DNA of 64,000 bases from Escallonia rubra (lineage: Eukaryota > Streptophyta > Magnoliopsida > Escalloniales > Escalloniaceae): the NCBI GenBank assembly GCA_033065855.1, contig JAVXUO010001946.1, forward strand, positions 80,158 to 144,157, written 5' to 3'. The position numbers and the translations under genes are program-made. A model generated the notes under the pieces. The model did no database searches. It saw nothing but the letters and a program-made list of their open reading frames with translations, and was not told the origin of the DNA. This document shows, one piece after another, positions 46,999 through 59,550 of the stretch (positions within the stretch are counted from its first letter, which is position 1; the number at the start of each line of letters is the position of its first letter).

Positions 46999-47646
46999 TC
47001 ACTGTTGCTTCTTTGTTGTGATTGGGTTGAGTAATTCTAGGAACTTCTTGAACTTTCGAGTGATGAGAGCCATGTCTTGGTCAGAATCATCATTGCTCTC
47101 AAGTTCGTGTGAGGCTTCAGCTTTGAAAGCCAAATTTTTCTTCTTCGAGGTGGTCTCTTCCTCATTATGAATCTTCATCATGATTTTGTGAGTCATCAAA
47201 GATCCCACCAGCTCTTCCAGCTTGAGCACATTCAAGTCTTTAGCTTCTTCAATGGCTATAAGTTTGGCTTCCCATCTCTTGGGAAGAGATCTGGAAACTT
47301 TTCTAACCATCTCCTTCTCGGGGTACACTTTCCCCAAAAGCTTGAGTCCATTTATAATGAAAGTGAATTTGGAATACATCTCATTAATGGACTCATTTTC
47401 CTTCATCTTAAAGGCTTCGTACTACTGGACCAACATATTTATCTTTGTCTCATTCACTTGATTTGTACCTTCATGGGTAACCTCCAACAGCCTCCATATT
47501 TTTTGCGCTGTCTCACATCCTAATACTCGATTGTACTCATTGATGTCAAGGCCACAGCTGATAATGCTTTCTGCTCTATCGTCCACAGAGAAAAGATGTG
47601 CCTCATGAGTATCCATTTCAAGAAGCTTCTTATTCAATTCTTCCAA
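46999..47646 (-). pseudogene. copia gag remnant
   Basis: Two overlapping minus frames encode the copia gag (UBN2-type) region: CETAQKIWRLLEVTHEGT and MYSKFTFIINGLKLLGK followed by KVSRSLPKRWEAKLIAI. A frame break lies between them at about 47422. The protein would form the particle coat. It is not functional as it stands. Confidence 0.85.
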
Positions 47647-47836
47647 TAGATATCAGATCATTTTCTACAACATACCACACATACGTTTCCTGCCTCGAGA
47701 AGCTTCTTATTCGATTCTTCCAATAGATATAGTTTTTATTCTTCAGCAATGGTGGTAGAGTAGTTGTTAAACCATCTTCCATACTTTGATCTTTAGCTCT
47801 TGATGATTAAGTAAAAGTAGAAATAACAGATCACAC

Positions 47837-47849
47837 GGCTCTGATACCA
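47837..47849 (-). promoter_or_regulatory. copia primer-binding site (initiator Met tRNA)
   Basis: The minus strand reads TGGTATCAGAGCC two nucleotides inside the 5' LTR, the standard copia PBS. Confidence 0.93.
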
Positions 47850-47851
47850 CT

Positions 47852-49188
47852 TGTAGGCCCCTAAACACGCCGAGGGGGGGGGGGATGAATAGGTGTTTAT
47901 AGCTCTAATAAAAAACTTACAAATTTAGCTAACAAGATAACAACAATCACAGATCGACACAAAGATTTATACTGGTTCGGCCTCACCTACCCGCATCTAG
48001 TCCCTGAGCACTCCACACAAATGAGACCTACTCGAGCCTTACACTAATAAACTAGCTTTGGGTGCTAGCTCAAACCTCAATACAGATCTAAAACCTCTTT
48101 AACATTTCCAACGATTACAAGTGAAATGAAGAATACAATTGAAATACAATTCACACTCCTCAATGAGTAAATATTTCAATGGAAAAAGATGAGCTAAGCT
48201 TTCTTAAGTGGAAAGATCTGAATCTTAGAAAACTTAATCAAGAAGCTTGCTCTTTTCAAGATCTCAAACAAGGAAGTCACTCAAGGAATAGTATATAGAT
48301 GTATGAATATGTTGAGAGAGACTTTTTGAGAAGAATGAGAGAGATTTTTCAGAGATCACAAAAGTTAGAAATAAACTCTCTACGAGTCCCTTTTATACTT
48401 GAAGGAATATGACCGTTGAAAAGTATTTAAAGGGATAAGACATAGATTGTTTAACATAAATAATTCGAATGAATGTTAAAAATCATTTGAAAGAATTAAT
48501 TCAAGAAATGTTAAGTGACATCTGGAAGATTTGATCGAATGAATGCAAGATTCATTCGAATGAATTTGAGGAGCAGGATAGTTTGGTGCCACTGAAACAC
48601 TCAGTCGAATAAAAAGTAAAGACTTTGAATAAAAACTTTTGCTTCAAATGAAAACCTTTTCCATCGAATGAAAACCTTTCTTTTCAAAAGAAAAATAAAT
48701 TTAAATTCAGACAAACGAGGACTGAAGGATACATTCGATTGAAACATGATTCATTTCTTCAAATGAAAACCTTTTTCTACGAATGAAAACCTTTCGTTTC
48801 CAGAGAAAAACAAATTTAAATGAAGACTGAAGGATTCCTTCGATCGAAACAAGATTTCCTTTGAATAAAAGCGATTTTAAATCTAGACAAATGAAGACTG
48901 GAGGATTCCTTCGATCGAAACAAGATTTCTTTCGAATGAAAATATTTTCCAGCTAAAAACTTCATGGTTTTGTCCTTTTCGATTTTCTGGTAGATCTTTA
49001 AAAAGGCTTAGCTTAAGATTTATTACAATGAATGAAAATAAACTTAGTCTAAGTCTAGAGTCTTTGACCAGAGAATTTTCCATGCTATGATTGGTCCTGG
49101 AACCATACTTAATAACATTGTTAGATTAATGTTGGAACAGTCATCTTGGAATCATCAAAATAACGAATCTAGACTTTTAAGGTCAATA
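47852..49188 (-). repeat. 5' LTR of the copia element
   Basis: 1337 bp, starts TGTAGGCCCC; its end is mutated to AATA instead of AACA. It is clearly diverged from the other LTR by substitutions and indels. Confidence 0.93.
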
Positions 49189-49193
49189 GTTGG

Positions 49194-49660
49194 CGGCGAC
49201 AGGGATGGGAGAGGGAGGTGGGGTGTCAGTTTTATCAAATGGTGGCGACTGGGAGGAAGGGATAGTTGTTGGCGGCAGCAGGAGTGGGGAGAGGGATGGG
49301 GCGCTAGTTCAGTTAGGGTTATAGTTCTACCTTTTTATTAATTTATGTCGAGCCTTATTAATAAACAAAAATTGTTATTTAATGTTGGATGTAAACCTAA
49401 TAATAAATGGTAGGCCTTATTTACTTAATTCAGCTTAGTCAGTCCAGTCCATTGCATGTCCAGTCAAGTCCAGCCTGTTAGTCTCGTCCACTGCATTAGT
49501 CCAGTCCATGTAGGTAAGTCCGGTCCATGGTCTAGATTTTTCTTATTGATGTAATTTGTCTAGATGATTTGGAAAAATAATCAATTATTTATCCATGATA
49601 TAAAGATCAAATAAATCTATTTGTTGGTTAAGAAATGACTTATCCCGAATCTGGTACATC
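49194..49660. other. copia flank with CCAGTC-type short repeats
   Basis: G-rich sequence continuing from 39079, then 49430-49530 with scattered agtccagtcca repeats. No gene seen. Confidence 0.45.
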
Positions 49661-50664
49661 GCATTTGTAATTTCAGATATAATTAAAAAAATTGGGGTCA
49701 GATAATGCCCCGTTAGTTCAAAAAAAAATATTTTTAATAAATAGGGTGAACCGGCCAGTTTTTAACTAGCTGGCCGGTTAGTTGACTTTTGTCAATGTTC
49801 AATTTTATCACTCATTCTGACTTATCTCTAGTCAAAAAAATTGGCATTGCCAATCGTATCAGATTTTGCGACCATGAGCTATATAAAAAGGGGTCTCGGC
49901 CTTCATTTTGAAGGGTCAGAAAGTTGTTTAAAATAATCATTTGTGCTCCAAAAAATAAATGGGCAATAATTTTAGGTGATGCTCGAGGCTTTTAAACAAC
50001 TTTCTGACCCTCTAATCCTTTTTTCCATATTTGCGGTGATTTTGTAAATATGGAAAAATTTCGGGCCTATTTTGAAAATTTGGTATCTAGGTATCATATT
50101 TTTAGAGAAAATTCTCTTAATTGGTGCCACCTCTTGCTATTTTGGTGGTGACTAATCTAATTTTATTATAAAGTATGCGATATAAACTTTAGAAAAATTA
50201 AAGAAAGTAAAACAGAAGAAAAAGAAGTTCAGGAGAAAAAAAGAAAGAAACAGAGGAAGAACAGTCGAGAAGAACAGAGAGAAAAGCAGGGAAATTTGGG
50301 CAGAAAACAGGGAGAGATTGAAGAAACTCTTGAGGGGTAATCTCTCTACCCTTTTTGTGTGTGTGAATTAGTGTGTGTTTGTGCGTGTGCAGTGTATGTG
50401 CGTGGAGGGTGCAGAGTATTTATTTTGTGTACGTGTGTGTTTGAATTTCGGTGAGTGTGTATGTGTGTCTAGATGTAGGGTGTAGTGTGTGAGGGTGTTT
50501 CAGTGTGAGTGTGTGTGAAAATTAAGGTGCAGTGTGTGTGCATGTTCACAGCCATGAACACGACTGTGCAGTGTTTGCATTTATGTGTATCTCCAGGTGT
50601 AATTAAGTGTGTATATCGTGTATGTGTGCAATTATTGGTGTTTGGATGTGTGTTTGTGAGAAAC

Positions 50665-50698
<34 letters not shown>

Positions 50699-50833
50699 GG
50701 GTGAGGTTCGGGTGTGTGACAGTCTGTGTAATGTGTGTACTTGTGTGGCAGAGTATCTGTGTGTTCAGGTGTGAACTCTGTGTGTGTTTATGTGTAATAG
50801 TGTGTGTATGTGTGTCTTTTAGGTGTGTCTAGG
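49661..50833 (+). mobile_element. LTR-type remnant with promoter (outer copy)
   Basis: Contains a TATA box, a 21-bp hairpin and a GT-rich tract (50350-50830). Its middle (tggtgccacctctt near 50125) aligns with the same block at about 51140 in the next element, so the two are relatives. No ends with a target duplication were found. Confidence 0.45.
49880..50011 (+). promoter_or_regulatory. TATA box followed by a perfect 21-bp hairpin
   Basis: TATATAAAAAG at 49880-49890 is followed 22 bp later by agggtcagaaagttgtttaaa (49912-49932), whose exact reverse complement is at 49991-50011. A transcript starting about 30 bp after the TATA box would have this stem at or near its 5' end. Confidence 0.6.
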
Positions 50834-53800
50834 TGTAATACCCACCATTTTTTCGAGCGCGTTCGAAATAAATTTTTTTCTTAAGCAATAATAATTATCG
50901 AGTGTCCAAAAATAATAGTAGAGCGATGTGCTGGCGCGCTATTCAAGAATTATTGAACTATGCAATATTAGAGGGGGTTTTGGGGGTTAAGTATAATTTT
51001 TCTAAAGTTATGATGAGCCAATTTGTGAACATGTAAAGTGTAGGGCTTGTTTTGTAAATTTGGAAAATACGCTAGACTAGGTTTGGAAAGGTGTAAACAT
51101 TTTAGAAAAAATCTTGTTTTAAATTGTGCCACCTCCTACTTAAATTTTCATGTCTAAGCAAGTTTAATAATTCAATAGTGTAATTGTAATAAAAAGAATT
51201 TGGGTGAAAAAAAAGAAAGGAAAGAAAACCGAAAGAAAAGAGAGAAACAAGGAGCGAAGCTGAAAACAGGGCAGCCGTGGGGAGGAAGAAAAACTAGGGA
51301 GAAAAGAGAGGAATTTAGGGCTAGCTTCAAGATGTGATCTATCAAACTCCTAGTATGCACATTCTAGTGTGTGTTTATGGGATTTTTGTGTGTTTTTGGT
51401 CACTAAGGAGTGTGTGCGAAAGCCATGAACATGGCTCTGTAGGAGTGTGTTTCTGGGAAATTTAATGCCTCGGGTGGGAGATCAAGGCTATGGTCTTGTG
51501 TAATTTCGATGTGTAAGTTGGTTTTGATAGATTTTCAGACTTAAAGGGGGTAAAGGAGAGGGATTGTAGTTGTGCAGTGGGTGCAATGTGTATACATGTG
51601 GGTGTAGAATCCGTGGAGGTTGTATGTGTTAATTGTGGATTAGGTGTTGATCACGTGTGTTTTGAAAAGAAGCAAGGTGATTTAGTGAGTTTGTGTGTAT
51701 GGCCGAAGGATGGGAGTGGATGACAGAGTGTGTTCTGGGCGTGAACAGTGTGTGTGAGCGTGAATTGTGTGTAGTGTATGTGTGTAATTCAACGTTGGTG
51801 TGTGTGTGTTAATGTGTGTTAATGTGTGTAAATAGGTGTAGTGAATGTGTGCATGAAGGTGATGCTAATGGGTGTTCTAGCTGCCTAGCAAAGAAGAAGG
51901 TGAGTGTGTACATTTAAGGTGAAATAGTGTGTTGGCAGATCAGAGTTTGGCCGCGTCCATCTATTCCCTTGATCCTAACATAGTGTATGCTTGATCGTGA
52001 ATAGTGACTGTAATTGTCACTAAAAATGGGGTAGGTTAGACAACTTTGTCCTTTTTTATACATAATTTGGATCAGAATTTGACAAAACTCAAAGCAGTAA
52101 CCCCCATAATTTTTACCAGACACGCGCTCTGGAATTTTTAGGAAATATTTGGTGTCCGCGAAGGATGCTAAATTAGGGTATCGATTAACAAGTATTATCT
52201 AATTACTTATCTCACCAAACCAAGCTCTTTTAACCTAAAATTTTATGGAAACCTTAGGCTATTGAGATGTCTCATTTTCTAAAATTTCGATTCATTCCGA
52301 AGTCGATAGCTATTTTTGGCAGAATCGCCTTCTGAACGCTTGGTCCGAATACCCATTTTCGGGCAAATTTTTTTATAGAATGCTTTTTAACCCAAAAATG
52401 ACATTAGAACACTTAAAATAGCGTTTTAATGTGTTTTTAAGATTCTTTCGGAGCTGGGAATCCCATAGGGCATTTTGGTAATTTGCCACCAGAAGGGGGT
52501 ATTTTGGTAATTTTACCCATAAACTATATTTTCGGATAAGTTTACATACGATGGGAATATTTAGTGGTTTTATCCACGGGATGGTTATTTTAGTGATTTA
52601 AGACCGAGGGGTGTTTTTCGTAATTTTACACATCAAGGGCATTTTGGTAATTTTACATATCCGGTAAGGAGGTCGTTCTGGAAATGTGCATGAGTCAATA
52701 CTGAGTGGATAGTTTGGTGATGTAAATTGTATTCTAATCATTGGATTGTTCCGTTAAGGTTAAAGCGAAAGATTTTTCGGTTAGGATATCTTAGCGGTGG
52801 ACCCAGGTAACGGTTTCTATCCGAACATTAAATTATCAGTTTGTGTTTATAATTATTCTCTCGTTTTACTTATGACCGTTTTTGAACTTTAAAGTATGCA
52901 TTGATATCGATATTTTCTTGTCAATTAAACCCTGAGATTGAACCTGATTCCATTATTTGAATTCTTATCCATGCTCACCTTTTATTGCATGTTAAGCATT
53001 GAACTGTGTACTAATTCCATGATATCTGTCTTCTGTATACTAACATGGGGTCTGTACTTAAGGGTTCGTTTAACAAAAAAAAATTTGGTTTTCATTTTTT
53101 TAAGTGCATCTTAATTTTTTTTTTATAAAAACAAGTGAGTGTTTGATAACCCATTTTTTTGTGTTTGGTAACCCTTTTTATTTTGAATTTTTTTTTTTTT
53201 TTTTTGTTTGCGGTGGCGGTGGTGGGGCGTAGCGGTGGTGGTGGTGGTGGCCGGCAACCGGAGGTGGCTGTTGGCGGCCGGAGGTGGCTGCCGGCAATCT
53301 CCGGCGGCCGGGGGTGGCTGCGGGCGATCTTCGGTGGTGGTCGCCTGAGGTGGCTGCCGGCGGTGGGAGGGTGGTGATGGTGGTCTAAAAAAAAAACCCC
53401 AAAAGTGAAAAAAAAAAAACCAGTTTTTGGAGTTTTTTTTTACTCTTCAGTTTAAAAACTGGTTTTTTAAATTGAAAAAAAAATGGTTACCAAACGCTCC
53501 TTTTTTTTCAATTTTTAAAACTGAAAAAAAAGAGGAAAAAAAAAGAGTGTCAAACCTACCCTAAGGCAAGCGTTATAAGGATGGTCTGAATCCTGCATGG
53601 AACATGGGTTAGTACCTAAATGGACTAGTATTGTACATCATGCATGTGTACATTATATTGAGCATTGCCTGAATGGCATGGCATCTGCTGATGATCAGTA
53701 TCTTTGAAATTAATTTGCATTGTATCTGAATTGTTCATTCTAAGAATGATTGAGAACAACGATTTGGATATCTTGTCAAAAGGGATTGAGTTAAAACTCT

Positions 53801-54244
53801 TTTCCCTGTTCTTGTCAAATTGTTGTACCTGTTTTGTAATCCCTAAGCATATTGTCTTTGAATCGTTATAACTCCTTCCGGGATTACCCTTGAACGAATT
53901 TACTGAGCTCTCAAAAGCTCACCCTTGTTTGTTTCGTTCTGTAGGTAGCCACCAATAATAGATCGCATGAGGAAGAGTTAGAACTTGGGTACAACTTTGA
54001 GACAGTTACCATATTCTGTGTAAATAGGACCCCTGCATGGGCCTGTACAGTTAGTGTGTTTAGTTAAGAAGTTATGTTTAAGTTTTAGCAGCTTAAGGTT
54101 GTAATTCCTTTTGTGGAACTTTACGTTGTTGGAAGAACTTTGGGTTATGTTGCTTTAGAAGATCTGAAATTATGACAGGTAATACGATATGTGGTGATGT
54201 AATAGGTTAACGCTCCAAGTTTGCCCCCGACCCGGAGGCGGACA
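50834..54244 (+). mobile_element. LTR-type TG...CA element, degraded
   Basis: Starts TGTAATACCCACC like the 22264 element, has GT-rich sequence, ggtttctatccgaac at about 52810 and the ctgagctctcaaaagctcac block near 53,900 shared with 1-392. The right end near 54244 is uncertain and no matching duplication was found. A Harbinger MITE is nested at 53062-53561. No proteins encoded. Confidence 0.5.
53062..53561. mobile_element. PIF/Harbinger (Tourist-like) MITE, 500 bp
   Basis: TIRs GGGTTCGTTTAACA and, reversed from the right, GGGTAGGTTTGACA are flanked by taa on both sides (53059-53061 and 53562-53564). Poly-A/poly-T-rich arms surround a GC-rich core (53205-53380). The GGGTNNGTTT start and TAA duplication are typical Tourist features. 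Confidence 0.75.
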
Positions 54245-55740
54245 TACATATACTATTTCAAAATATTCCTGCCTACGAGAAATATAATACCCAATCTTAC
54301 AAAAAATATGACCTAAAAAAGGTAATCAGAGCTCTAAATTATATCTGAAATAAAAGGCATTCAAGTTCCTTATCAACGTCTAATAATTGTAGCGAAAGTA
54401 TGATAACAATAATTATTTCTCAACCATTGGGGTACCAAAAGTCACTAAATAAAAAACTATTACATGGTTCTTATTGCAAAGCTACTAAGAGAGTTATCAA
54501 TTAAAGTTCAACTCCAAGCTTAAGCATAATGCTATTAACTCCTCTAAACCGTCTCAGCTTAATTACCTGAAATTGGGAGAGAAAGGGGGCGAGCATAAAG
54601 CCCAACAAAGATCACACACACACACACAACACAAGTATCCAATAACATATAGCTGAGTCCAAACAAAGCATATGATAACGTAAGTGCAAAGACGATAGAT
54701 AATCTTAGCATGACAAATAATCTCACTTCGGGATATCCAACCCATCAAAGCTCAAATCAAAGTTAAAGTCAAATGAACACATTCAAATAATTGAACTAAT
54801 AATCAGATACGATACAATCACGTCATGCGTGTCTATAAAGCACGTTAACCTAAGTACGTGAGGTTCTAAGTTCAAAGTTTGCATATCAGTAGCAATAGCC
54901 ATTTCATGTCATGGAAATCACGTTAACCTAAACTCGTGAAAATTCTAAACATTAGTTCAATTCAAAAGGTCCAAAAGACATCAAAGTATCACAAAGATAT
55001 AGAAGTCACAAAACTATCTAAACTTTGCATTTCAAAGAGAATAAATTAATGATTTCAGAAAATACTCAATGTTAGACTCAAATCGAAGAGGACGGAGAGA
55101 CAAGTTTAAGGAAAGTAAAATCGATTGAATCCAAGTTTGTATGATCGCGAAATTATGAAATCACGAGATTCGGATCAAATCTTAAACAAAAGAAGGTGTA
55201 TTGACACGTGACTTGCCACATAGGCAGTTTTACACGCTGAAAAGTCGAAGCAAAATAGGTCTGACCATATTTTCTAAGCACATTAATCAAGAAACATTGA
55301 AAGGCATAAAAAGGACAAATCAATGTCAATACATCGCATGGCCATCCAGTGGTGGTACATGAAAGCATGCATTATTGGCTTCAAATTAGAAAAAGAAACA
55401 GAAGGTGCAGCTGATACACGTTACCTTTTTGCCAAATAATTGACGCAACGAGGACTGACAAATAAAAAGAAACAAAAAAAGAATTGCGTTCAAAATATGA
55501 TCGTAACAGTAGCTAACCACAACCGAAATCCCAAATCGAACCACTATTACAAATGTGACACTGGTATCAAGGGTTCAACGGTGGTAGATGTTATGTATGA
55601 AATCCTTACCTCGAATCTAAGCAATTATCTTCACCAAATTGCGTACGCTTTCGAAAATCTCAAAACCTAAATATTGTATTTAGCCCACTTACGTTAAAGT
55701 CTTAACAAACAAAATTCTAATAGAGGAAACAACACGGGTG
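54245..55740 (-). mobile_element. LTR-type remnant, minus orientation
   Basis: The order tataataccc (54284), AT-rich block, then gggggcgagcataaagccc (about 54587-54605) matches the layout of 27660-28090 (ggggtgagcttcggcccc). It is too degraded to define ends. No gene recognised. Confidence 0.35.
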
Positions 55741-56249
55741 GTCCCTGTACTATATGCGTTTTGCCACATTAGTCCCTAAACAAAAAATTTATCCATTTTG
55801 GTCCTTACACTACAAGAAAAGAGGGAATTAGCGACGGACTTTTAGCGACGGACGAAATTCCGTCGCTAAAAGTCTTTTCAGCGACGGAAAAAACCGTCGA
55901 TGAAAATCCGTCGGTAAACATATTTAACGACGGAATAATTCCGTCGGTAAAAATACCCGTCGGTGAAAGTAGGTTTTTGCCGACGGACTTTTACCGACGG
56001 GTGTGTTCCGTCGGTAAAGGCCTTAAAAAGATCAGATCCCTTCTGCTTTTCTTTCTCCCGTTGCTCTCTCTCTCTCTCTCTCACCAGCGATATTTCCTCC
56101 GTCGCCATCCCCGGCAACCTAGCCCCCGACGGAATATAGCCTGCCACCGCCACCGATGCCGCCACTGCCACCCATCTTCAAAACCGAAGGACCGCCGCCA
56201 CCACTGCCGCGCCGCCCATCTTAAAAAACTAGAGGTATGGTACATCTAA

Positions 56250-57030
56250 CCTTAACGTAATTTCATTCTCTCTTGCGGTGGTCTTATTTTGGTTTCATTG
56301 TCAAAGAATTGATGTGTTTATGTATTGGGAAGTTAATCATGTTAAATATCCCTCTTGTGATTAGAAGTTAATCATGTTAACGTAATTTCATTCTCTCTTG
56401 TGATTAGACGTTAATCATGTTAAATATCCCTGAAAAGAATTGATGTGTTTTCACCATTTGTGGTTTATGTATTGGGAAAATTTGGGTAGAATGATGGAAA
56501 GGAGCCTATCTCATATAATCAAACCAACTGACTTCGTATATATTAGTTATAGTGTGAAATTATGTTAGCTTGTGACTTGTGAGTAGTATTGGAGTATGCA
56601 AATTAATAGTAACATTATTGTGACCATTACATTAGAAATAAATTGTGTGGTTTTGTTGTACTTGGTTCAACAGGTCTCTCGATCAAAAAAGCTTTTATGA
56701 TAAGTGAGAAAGCTAGAAAGTATATTGATATAAAAAAAATAATTAATTGCTTGCGGATTCAAGCTAGAAAGTATATTCATTTCAATTGGTCTCGCCTGAA
56801 CCAGCTACGGGCCTAATGGGCTCGAGGGTCACCGGCCCAGGCACATTTGACAATCTCTTACGGGCACTGAGTGCCAGGTCGTAATTGGTAAAATCAATAC
56901 AAATTACAGCGAAAACTAAATTATGTACAACTCTAGATATGAAGTTCATTTCTAATTTCACTACAATCCTACATGATATAGCACTTATCGTACAACCCGA
57001 ACATCAACGAAGACGGTCCTGAAAGTTCAT
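56250..57030. other. CACTA interior without recognised gene
   Basis: AT-rich; a short direct repeat (gaagttaatcatgtta) occurs near 56325 and 56367. At 56790-56880 a GC-richer patch (ggctcgagggtcaccggccc) suggests another small insertion. Confidence 0.4.
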
Positions 57031-57535
57031 AGTATTTCTCTTTAAACCTTAAATTGAATGTCTTAATCGAATCGAACCCAAAAGTAAACTATAAAACCCC
57101 TAATTGAATGCCCTAATCCAACCGAACCCTAAATTGAACTTATTGAACCCCCTAATTGAATATCCCAATTCAACCGACCACTAAATTGAAGTAATTGAAC
57201 CATAATTGAACCCTAAATTGAAGTAATTGAACCCTAAATTGAATGCCCTAATCGAATCGAACCCTAAATTAAACTAATTGAACTCCTAATTGAACCCTAA
57301 ATTGAATACCCTAATCCAATCGAACCCTAAATTGAACTAATTGAACCACCTAATTGAACCCTAAATTTAATACCCTAATTCAACCGAACCCTAAATTGAA
57401 CTAATAGAACCATAATTAAATCCTAAATTGAATGCCCTAATCGAATCGAATCCTAAATTAAACTAATTCATCCCCTAATTGAACCCTAAATTGAATGTCC
57501 TGATACAATCGAACCCTAAATTGAAATAATTCAAG
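57030..57535. repeat. irregular tandem repeat, gaaccctaaattgaa type
   Basis: About 20 degenerate copies of cgaaccctaaattgaactaa and related phrases. The ccctaa core only superficially resembles plant telomere repeat and is not in a 7-bp register. Confidence 0.7.
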
Positions 57536-57944
57536 CGCATCGGATATGTGTATTTTGAACAATTTTTTTACATTTGAACATTGATAATTTGTTTGATAAT
57601 TTTAGGTTGTTAATTGTGCATTTGAGAATTGTGATTATTGATCGATGATTTTAGGTTGTTAATTGATGATTTTAGGTTATTAGCTGTGCATTTGAAGTAA
57701 TTGCGATTATTAATTGATGATTTTAGGTTGTTAATTGATGATTTTAGATTGTTAATTGTGCATTGAGCATTTGAGATTATTGACGGAGGATGAGACTCAA
57801 TTGGATTGAATGTGTGATTTTTGTTAATTTTTATTGCATTGAGCATTTGATAATTGAGAATTGAGATTGTTGATGGAGGATGGGACCCAATTGGATTGAG
57901 ATACTTGTTAGTTAGCGCATACACAGACCAAATTAACGTATGCC

Positions 57945-58090
57945 GATGTGTCTGGAGGTGCGTGTCGGTGGGCGTCGGACACGTGTCCGGTGGGCGTCGG
58001 ACACGTGTCCGGAGGCGTCGGACACGTGTCGGTATGTGTCGGACACGTGTCCGGAGGTGTCAGACACGTATCGGACACCATATCGACACC
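57945..58090. repeat. cluster of palindromes cggacacgtgtccg
   Basis: The perfect palindrome CGGACACGTGTCCG, with a CACGTG core, occurs several times with variants, spaced about 20-25 bp apart. It lies inside the CACTA element. Confidence 0.8.
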
Positions 58091-58419
58091 CTATATGAGG
58101 TGTCGGAATTGAGATTGTTGAATGTGCATTAAATTTAGGTTAGTTAGGTTAATGTGACATTTTTAGCATGCACCCCATGGAATCTCATTGTGGCTCGAGC
58201 ACTGGCTATAATTAGCCCTAATTAGTTCTGATTAACAATATTTTAGTAAATCAATTAACCCTAATTAGCTCTAACGAGCCTAATTAGTTTTAATTAACCC
58301 TAAGAACCTAATGAAAATCAAATTAGCTGTAATTACCCCAAATTAGCCCAAATGAACCCAATTATGCACATATTGATTATAGTTAGCCTAATTAGTCATA
58401 ATTTGCACTAACATAACCC

Positions 58420-59180
58420 AATTAAGCCTAATTAGCGCTAGTTAGGACTAATCAACACTACTCGGCACCATTAAAACCCTAATTAGGACTAAATAACCCT
58501 AATTAGTCCTAATCAACCCTAATTAGCTATAATTATCCGAAACTAGCCCTCATTAACATTAATTAGCCCTAACATAACCCAATTAAGCCTAATTAGCCCT
58601 AATTAGGACTAATCAACACTACTCGGCACCATTAAAACCCTAATTAGGACTAAATAACCGTAATTAGTCCTAATCAACCCTAATTAGCTATAATTATCCG
58701 AAACTAGCCCTCATTAACATTAATTAGCCCTAACATAACCCAATTAAGCCTAATTAGCCCTAATTAGGACTAATAAGCACTACTCGGCACAATTAAACCC
58801 TAATTAGGACTAAATAATCCTAATTAGTCCTAATCAACCCTAATTAGCTATAATTATCCGAAACTAGCCCTCATTAACATTAATTAGCCCTAACATAACC
58901 CAATTAAGCCTAATTAGCCCTAATTAGGACTAATAAGCACTACTCGGCACAATTAAACCCTAATTAGGACTAAATAACCCTAATTAGTCCTAATCAACCC
59001 TAATTAGCTATAATTATCCGAAACTAGCCCTCATTAACATTAATTAGCCCTAACATAACCCAATTAAGCCTAATTAGCCCTAATTAGGACTAATCAGCAC
59101 TACTCGGCACAATTAAACCCTAATTAGGACTAAATAACCCTAATTAGTCCTAATCAGCTATAATTAATACTCGTAATTAA
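58420..59180. repeat. 160-bp tandem array in the CACTA interior
   Basis: The landmark attatccgaaactagccc recurs with spacings of 161, 160 and 160 bp (ccg at 58537, 58698, 58858, 59018). Within each unit the shorter motif ccctaattag is itself repeated. Copies are nearly identical, so the expansion is recent. Confidence 0.88.
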
Positions 59181-59310
59181 CCCTAATAACCCAGTTAGCC
59201 CTAATTAGCCCTTGTACATCCCATAATTACTCCATGTTGCCCAGAGATGGTTCAATTACTCGTTGTTTACAAACCCTGCCTTCTTTATATTAGTTGTTGT
59301 TTTGAGAAGT

Positions 59311-59511
59311 CCATTGGCAACGAGATGGTTCAACTCGTTGCCAACGAATTCTATTTAATGTGGAATTGGTAACATATGTAACGATTTTTCTGCAGTTTTG
59401 ATATTTCGGAAAGATTCTTGCATATGTTATCAATTTCTGAACGCATGCATGCATAGAAACCCTTAGTTCCCGTTCAAAGGTACTCATTACAAAGTAATGC
59501 CTTGTAATGAG
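59311..59511. repeat. two short hairpins upstream of the transposase
   Basis: ggcaacgag...ctcgttgcc (59311-59343) and ctcattacaa...ttgtaatgag (59483-59511) are perfect short inverted repeats. Confidence 0.55.
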
Positions 59512-59550
59512 CCTTTGGATGTCCAGTTTGGACAATTTGGAAAAGCTAAT

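Larger units (their letters stand above)
39080..49188 (-). mobile_element. decayed Ty1/copia retrotransposon of the Sirevirus type
   Basis: LTRs at 39080-40530 and 47852-49188 both begin TGTAGG and contain the same ttcgaatgaaaacc-rich repeats. A perfect duplication gttgg flanks the element (39075-39079 and 49189-49193). The PBS is TGGTATCAGAGCC, the initiator-Met tRNA type. Order on the minus strand is gag, zinc knuckles, GAG-pre-integrase, integrase, reverse transcriptase, RNase H, then a 2.4-kb region with an env-like remnant. Copia domain order, the extra 3' ORF and several AAAGGGGGAGA tracts before the 3' LTR are Sirevirus traits. The LTRs differ visibly in length and sequence and the polyprotein is cut by frameshifts, so it is old and inactive. 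Confidence 0.95.

Noticed and set aside
53159..53377. Glycine/arginine-rich frame at 53.2 kb
   Set aside because: It is the GC-rich core of a Harbinger MITE, with low-complexity repeats.
50834..54244. Complete element with duplication ctagg
   Set aside because: The start is convincing, but no ctagg or TTACA end was found near 53.9-54.3 kb, so boundaries are left uncertain.
57030..57535. ccctaaa repeats as interstitial telomere sequence
   Set aside because: The repeats are irregular 15-20 bp phrases without the 7-bp telomere register.
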